Assembly (NCBI RefSeq): GCF_013284245.2
Contig: NZ_CP085876.1
Span: 5,420,001 to 5,484,000, forward strand
Source of the DNA: Brevibacillus sp. DP1.3A
GTDB lineage: Bacteria; Bacillota; Bacilli; Brevibacillales; Brevibacillaceae
DNA: 64,000 bases
Direction of reading: 5' to 3'
In this document: one piece after another, positions 59,907 to 64,000 of the stretch
Position numbering within the stretch: the first letter of the stretch is position 1
Layout of the letters: every line of letters begins with the position of its first letter
Notes under the pieces: model-generated
The model's input: only the letters and a program-made list of their open reading frames with translations
The model's database searches: none
Told to the model about the DNA's origin: nothing
Program-made: the position numbers and the translations under genes

Positions 59907-60674
59907 ATGCAGCAAGTAGCAATGATCACAGGAGCAGGCAATGGGATCGGGGCCGCAGCAGCAAAACTTTTGGCTCAACATGGGGTCCATGTCGCTGTTC
60001 TTGATGTACAAGAAGAAAAGGCACAGTTAGTCGCCAAAGAAATCAATCAGGCAGGCGGTCAAGCCTTGCCCATTCGCTGTGATGTCGGTCAACGAGCGCA
60101 GGTTGAAGAAGCCATCCAGCTTGTGGAATCGCATTTCGGGGATGTCACCATCTTGGTCAATAATGCAGGAGTGGGCGGGCCATTCCACCGGGTAGACGAG
60201 GTCTCCGATGAAGAGTGGGATTGGATCATGAATACCAACCTGAAGAGTGTATTCCTATTTTGCAGAAACCTGTTGCCCAAAATGAAAGAAAGGAACTACG
60301 GGCGGATCGTAAACATCGCTTCCATTCAGGGCTTACTAGGCTCTGCACATTCATCCACCTACGTCGCTTCCAAACACGGCATGATCGGCTATACAAAAAC
60401 AATTGCGGCGGAATGGGGAGAGCACGGGATTACTTGTAATGCCATCTGTCCGGGGTATGTGGATACTGCGATGGGCGTACGTCCGGAGGATATTTCTGAT
60501 TATATGAATCGGGTCATCGCCAAAAGCCCGGTAAAACGTGTAGCTCATCCATTGGAAATCGCCCAGATGGTTTATCATCTCGTCGGACCACATAGCGGGT
60601 ACATCAACGGAGCCAGCATCACCATGGACGGCGGGATCAGCAGTCACATCGGAATTACGGATCAGTTGTCCTAG
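59907..60674 (+). CDS. Short-chain dehydrogenase/reductase 2
   Basis: A 255-residue SDR with TGAGNGIG, VLDVQEEKA (acidic end of the second strand, favouring NAD), VNNAGVGG and the catalytic Ser plus YVASK. The C-terminal GASITMDGG is the usual classical-SDR ending. It resembles 3-hydroxybutyrate or 3-oxoacyl reductases. AAGGAGAG lies before ATG 59907. It closes a two-gene operon ending at a bidirectional terminator. Confidence 0.88.
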   Translation: MQQVAMITGAGNGIGAAAAKLLAQHGVHVAVLDVQEEKAQLVAKEINQAGGQALPIRCDVGQRAQVEEAIQLVESHFGDVTILVNNAGVGGPFHRVDEVSDEEWDWIMNTNLKSVFLFCRNLLPKMKERNYGRIVNIASIQGLLGSAHSSTYVASKHGMIGYTKTIAAEWGEHGITCNAICPGYVDTAMGVRPEDISDYMNRVIAKSPVKRVAHPLEIAQMVYHLVGPHSGYINGASITMDGGISSHIGITDQLS

Positions 60675-60687
60675 TTCGGACACGTAG

Positions 60688-60735
60688 AAAAGGCCGCACG
60701 CTCGGTCAGCTTCCACCGGGCATGCGGCCTTTTTC
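60688..60735. terminator. Bidirectional terminator between SDR2 and spoVR
   Basis: AGGCCGCA (60691-60698) and TGCGGCCT (60723-60730) with A and T runs on either side. Confidence 0.8.
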
Positions 60736-60737
60736 CC

Positions 60738-62159
60738 CTATAAAAAGCGACGATGTACCTTCTTCCCATCGTACGTAAACAACACCTGTCGATCCTCCAC
60801 CATCGATTCCAGATGAACGGATTTTCCCCATAGGGAATAGACGTAAGGCAATGTTTTTTCTACGTATTTGACATCCAGCTCCAGCCCCTCGAAATGATGC
60901 TTCAAGTACAGCTCGCCGGAGCGTAAGTAATCCCCATCGTGCACGAGTACATAAGGGAATCCCCCATTAACCCGTGTGCCCGCAAGACCATCGCGTACCT
61001 TTTCCCACTGCTTTTCCGCGACAACCCAATCGTTGCCCTGCTTGCCGAACATGTACAAATCCAGATCACTGACGAGGTCCTTGGTCAGGAAGTTACGAAT
61101 GAAGCTGATGTCGGACTCCAGCTCCCGCACCTCGAAAATTTTCGCGCGTCCCTCTCCTGGCTTGCGTCCGAAGCGTTCCTGCTCTTCCTTGGTCGGATTA
61201 TCCCAGCGTTTCTCAATGTCCTCCAAAATTTTCAGACCCAAATGATACGGATTAATGCTCGTCGTCGAAGGCTGAATGACGGAGGAATGCAGCTTGGCAA
61301 ACTCGATCGTCTCCGATTCAGTCAGCTCCATTTCCCGTAGGATGCGCATATGCCAGTAGGTGGCCCAGCCTTCGTTCATGATCTTCGTCTCCATCTGCGG
61401 CCAGAAATACAGCATCTCATCCCGAATGATCGTCAGCACATCCCGTTGCCAATCGTCTAAGATATTGCTGTATTCCATAATGAACAGCAGGAGGTCTTTT
61501 TCCGGCTCTGGCGGGAATTTGCGTGGTGCTTTTACCAGCTCGGCTTCCTCTTTTGCTTTGCGGTCCAATCCCCAGAGATCGTCATATGGGGATCGCCGTT
61601 CGTTCTTCGTCTTTTTGTTCATTTCCTCTGGCTCTCGTTTCCAACGCAGCTTTGGACGCAGCAAGCTCGGATCGATATGCTCCTGAATCGCCAAGCTCGC
61701 ATCGAGCAAATTCTCGACAGCATCCTTGCCGTACTCGATTTCATACTGGCGAATCCGCTCTCCACTGGCCGCCATACTTTCGACCATATCCCGATTGGTG
61801 TTGGAGAAGCGCACATTGTTTTTGAAGAAGTCGCAATGAGCAAGGACGTGAGCCACAATGAGCTTGTTTTGGATCAAGGAATTGCCGTCCAAAAGAAACG
61901 CGTAACAAGGATTGGAGTTGATGACGAGCTCATAGATTTTGCTCAGATTCAGGTCATATTGCAGTTTCATTCGGTAGAACGACTTCCCAAAACTCCAATG
62001 AGAAAATCGTGTCGGCATTCCATACGCGCCAAATGTATAAATGATGTCAGACGGGCATATCTCGTATCGCATCGGGTAAAAATCAAGATTGAACCCTTTG
62101 GCGATCTCGGTAATTTCGTCAATGGATCGCTCCAGTTCGTTTCGCTCGTCGTTGGTCAA
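60738..62159 (-). CDS. spoVR: SpoVR family protein
   Basis: A 473-residue cytoplasmic protein matching SpoVR/YcgB in length and motifs: [50 protein letters not shown]-type region ([22 protein letters not shown]) and [16 protein letters not shown]. In Bacillus it affects spore cortex formation; in other bacteria it works with YeaG/YeaH. Neither partner is present here. It is convergent with the SDR pair. Confidence 0.92.
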   Translation of the reverse strand: MTNDERNELERSIDEITEIAKGFNLDFYPMRYEICPSDIIYTFGAYGMPTRFSHWSFGKSFYRMKLQYDLNLSKIYELVINSNPCYAFLLDGNSLIQNKLIVAHVLAHCDFFKNNVRFSNTNRDMVESMAASGERIRQYEIEYGKDAVENLLDASLAIQEHIDPSLLRPKLRWKREPEEMNKKTKNERRSPYDDLWGLDRKAKEEAELVKAPRKFPPEPEKDLLLFIMEYSNILDDWQRDVLTIIRDEMLYFWPQMETKIMNEGWATYWHMRILREMELTESETIEFAKLHSSVIQPSTTSINPYHLGLKILEDIEKRWDNPTKEEQERFGRKPGEGRAKIFEVRELESDISFIRNFLTKDLVSDLDLYMFGKQGNDWVVAEKQWEKVRDGLAGTRVNGGFPYVLVHDGDYLRSGELYLKHHFEGLELDVKYVEKTLPYVYSLWGKSVHLESMVEDRQVLFTYDGKKVHRRFL

Positions 62160-62258
62160 ATCGTTTCGCCTCCCCCTTTTGCCGTCGGTCTACTTTATGT
62201 ATATGGGGGAAACAGCTAAAAGAAACATCCTACTTATTAAAATCAATTACGTTCTGTA

Positions 62259-64000
62259 CTAATTTTTACAATTGATTTCGTTTACCAAACTTACGATTTT
62301 TTCAATTTCATGTCTCTTCCGTTTAAACCAATCTTGTGACCAAATGCGGTGTATTTTCCATCCGAGCGACTCAAGAACTTGTTGTCTCAGCCTATCCCGA
62401 TCTCGTGCCGTTTTGGAAGAATGATAAGTAGCTCCATCGCACTCAATACCGAGTAAATACCTCCCTGGATGATTAGGGTCTACAACCGCAAGATCAATTC
62501 GATATGAGGAACATCCCACCTGTTTGTGTAAGATGAGTCCTCGAGCCGTTAATGCATCATAAACATCTTCTTCTAATGGGGAATCAAACCCAACATCTGA
62601 ATTGGTACTACTATTCGGATTAAATTTTCCTCTGGTGCTGGCATAATACAAATAACTTTTTAGAAGTTGAGGGCCTAGTTTGTTCAGCTTTTCATCATCT
62701 AAATCCGTATGGAGTATGCTAGAAACGATTTTGACTTCGTATTTTGCACGAGTAATAGCTACATTTAAACGACGTTCACCACCGGGTTTGTTAAGTGGCC
62801 CAAAGTTATAATGCAATTTCCCGTTCCCATCTTTTCCGTATCCTACGCTAAAAATAATCGTATCCCGTTCGTCTCCTTGTACATTCTCGAGATTTTTAAT
62901 AAAAAATGGTTCAGCAGTATCCTCAGTAAAAAATTTCTCGAACTCTGGTCGTTTCTTTCGTATCTCATCTACATAATCACGTATCGCTTCTTGCTGTGCT
63001 TCACTGAATGCAATTACTCCCAAGCTTCGGCGTGAATTAAGGAAATGCTCAAAGATCAGCTTCGCTACTGCCATTGCTTCAATCCGGTTTTTCTTACTTC
63101 CTCCACGATCATAAACTCCCTCTGAAACGTAAACAAGTGACACCCCATCGTTATCGGCTGAACTTGAACTTGGGAACGTGTAAAGATCGTTGTTATAGAT
63201 TTCACGGTTCGAAAAAGCGATGAGTGACTCATGTTTACTCCTGTAGTGCCATTTTAGTGGTACGGTTGGCATAAATACAGCTGCTTCGTCAAGGACACTC
63301 TCATAAATTTCATTTGTTGAATCCTCTTCATCAATAAACTCCTCGTCTTCTTCGGCTGTAGTCCCAAAAAAGCGTGTTGGTGGTAACTGTTTATTGTCAC
63401 CGGCAATAATGATTTGTTTGCCTCTCATGATAGAACCGATGGCATCCTCTGAACATATTTGGGATGCTTCATCAAAAATAACTACATCAAACTTGATGAT
63501 ATTCGGATCGATGAATTGGCTAACAGACATGGGACTCATCATCATACAAGGCTTTAATGCTGTAAGCAGATTAGGTATCTCAGAAAATAATCGACGAATA
63601 GCTTTATGTCGTTTTTGCTTTTGAACTTCTCTACTTAGAATAGAAGCTTCAGTATGTTGTATACCTGTAAATGAATTAAGAAACATTTCTTTATTATTCA
63701 TCAAAATATGATGAAGCCGTGCTCCATTTTGCTTTATTTGAGCTTGATCCGTATTCTTAAATTCATCCAGAAGTCGTTGATGCTGATCAAAATAAAACAG
63801 GGATAGACTTGGGAGCAGAGAATACGCATAATCTAACCATAGTTTATAAAACCGTTTAAGGAATAAGTCACGGGTATTCCCTTGATGGTCATCTGGATTC
63901 ATGATTTCATAAACAAATTCCGCAATTCCATATTCGGAAGATTCCTGCAATACATTTTGAAAAGCATTCCATTCTTCTAATTTGTAGGATTCGTCAACCC
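62259..64000 (-). CDS. Large superfamily 1 helicase with C-terminal Vsr/DUF559-like nuclease domain (partial)
   Basis: The frame is open to the right edge, so this is the C-terminal 580 residues of a larger protein. Helicase motifs visible are VVIFDEASQICSEDAIGSIMRGKQIIIAGDNKQLPP (motifs II/III), VPLKWHYRSKHESLIAFSN (IV), and ENVQGDERDTIIFSVGYG with RLNVAITRAKYEV (V and VI). The last 110 residues form a Vsr/MTES_1575-type nuclease: SPLEEDVYDALTARG, YRIDLAVVD, LLGIECDGATYH and WKIHRIWSQDW. This architecture occurs in DUF4011/DUF3320 helicases, some of which have been reported as antiviral. No frameshift was seen. The start and N-terminal domains lie outside the window. Confidence 0.82.
   Translation of the reverse strand, partial: VDESYKLEEWNAFQNVLQESSEYGIAEFVYEIMNPDDHQGNTRDLFLKRFYKLWLDYAYSLLPSLSLFYFDQHQRLLDEFKNTDQAQIKQNGARLHHILMNNKEMFLNSFTGIQHTEASILSREVQKQKRHKAIRRLFSEIPNLLTALKPCMMMSPMSVSQFIDPNIIKFDVVIFDEASQICSEDAIGSIMRGKQIIIAGDNKQLPPTRFFGTTAEEDEEFIDEEDSTNEIYESVLDEAAVFMPTVPLKWHYRSKHESLIAFSNREIYNNDLYTFPSSSSADNDGVSLVYVSEGVYDRGGSKKNRIEAMAVAKLIFEHFLNSRRSLGVIAFSEAQQEAIRDYVDEIRKKRPEFEKFFTEDTAEPFFIKNLENVQGDERDTIIFSVGYGKDGNGKLHYNFGPLNKPGGERRLNVAITRAKYEVKIVSSILHTDLDDEKLNKLGPQLLKSYLYYASTRGKFNPNSSTNSDVGFDSPLEEDVYDALTARGLILHKQVGCSSYRIDLAVVDPNHPGRYLLGIECDGATYHSSKTARDRDRLRQQVLESLGWKIHRIWSQDWFKRKRHEIEKIVSLVNEINCKN

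Noticed and set aside
1-64000. CRISPR arrays, tRNA or rRNA genes
   Set aside because: No regularly spaced direct repeats, cloverleaf genes or rRNA segments were recognised on reading; a dedicated scan was not possible.

Overview
The window looks like chromosome of an aerobic, endospore-forming Firmicute of the Brevibacillus/Paenibacillaceae type. The inference rests on SpoVR, GlnK/GlnL-type and CitA/CitB-type two-component systems, a four-subunit quinol oxidase, BlaR1/BlaI, strong AGGAGG ribosome sites with frequent GTG/TTG starts, CcpA-type cre sites and SigD-like promoters. No tRNA, rRNA, CRISPR array or prophage was seen. The only intact transposon is one IS3-family element.

Left part (1-11.2 kb): the end of a VanX-type D-Ala-D-Ala dipeptidase. 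Then a tight five-gene minus-strand operon (two paralogous ThiF/E1-like proteins, a DUF441 membrane protein, an alpha/beta-hydrolase lipoprotein and a homocitrate-synthase-like aldolase fused to a cupin), which is the best candidate here for an undescribed pathway. Next come a 698-residue protein with a TerD-like C-terminus, an orphan membrane protein behind a hairpin that covers its ribosome site, a 2-Cys peroxiredoxin and a YerD-like glutamate-synthase-domain protein. Two copies of an 80-bp imperfect palindrome lie here.

11.4-27.3 kb: a nosDLYF copper-maturation operon with no nosZ beside it; GlnL/GlnK regulators next to a complete glutamine-type ABC transporter; an ECF sigma factor with a membrane partner; a DUF2179 protein; an ADP-ribosylglycohydrolase; a PadR-regulated MFS exporter; a secreted hypothetical protein.

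27.35-34.6 kb: a beta-lactam resistance block (BlaR1, BlaI, class A beta-lactamase, an FHA-winged-helix regulator and a subclass B1 metallo-beta-lactamase). It is bracketed by 26-bp direct repeats. An IS3/IS150-like element sits beside it, inserted in the loop of the terminator of a short FAD protein gene.

34.6-51.9 kb: a GNAT gene, a 200-bp nested palindrome, the qoxABCD quinol oxidase, a CitA/CitB-type two-component system, an Lrp-EamA pair, a methyltransferase, a tripartite tricarboxylate transporter (tctCBA) with two cre sites, an AbrB-family membrane protein, a LysR regulator and a TerC-family metal exporter.

51.5-64 kb: several small conserved proteins, a GRAM-domain protein, a second GNAT, two tandemly duplicated chemoreceptors each with a SigD-like promoter, a 3-hydroxyacyl-CoA dehydrogenase with two short-chain dehydrogenases, SpoVR, and the C-terminal part of a large superfamily 1 helicase with a Vsr/DUF559-like nuclease domain that runs off the window. 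Where the longest open frame was not the likely gene, start codons were re-chosen from ribosome-site spacing.
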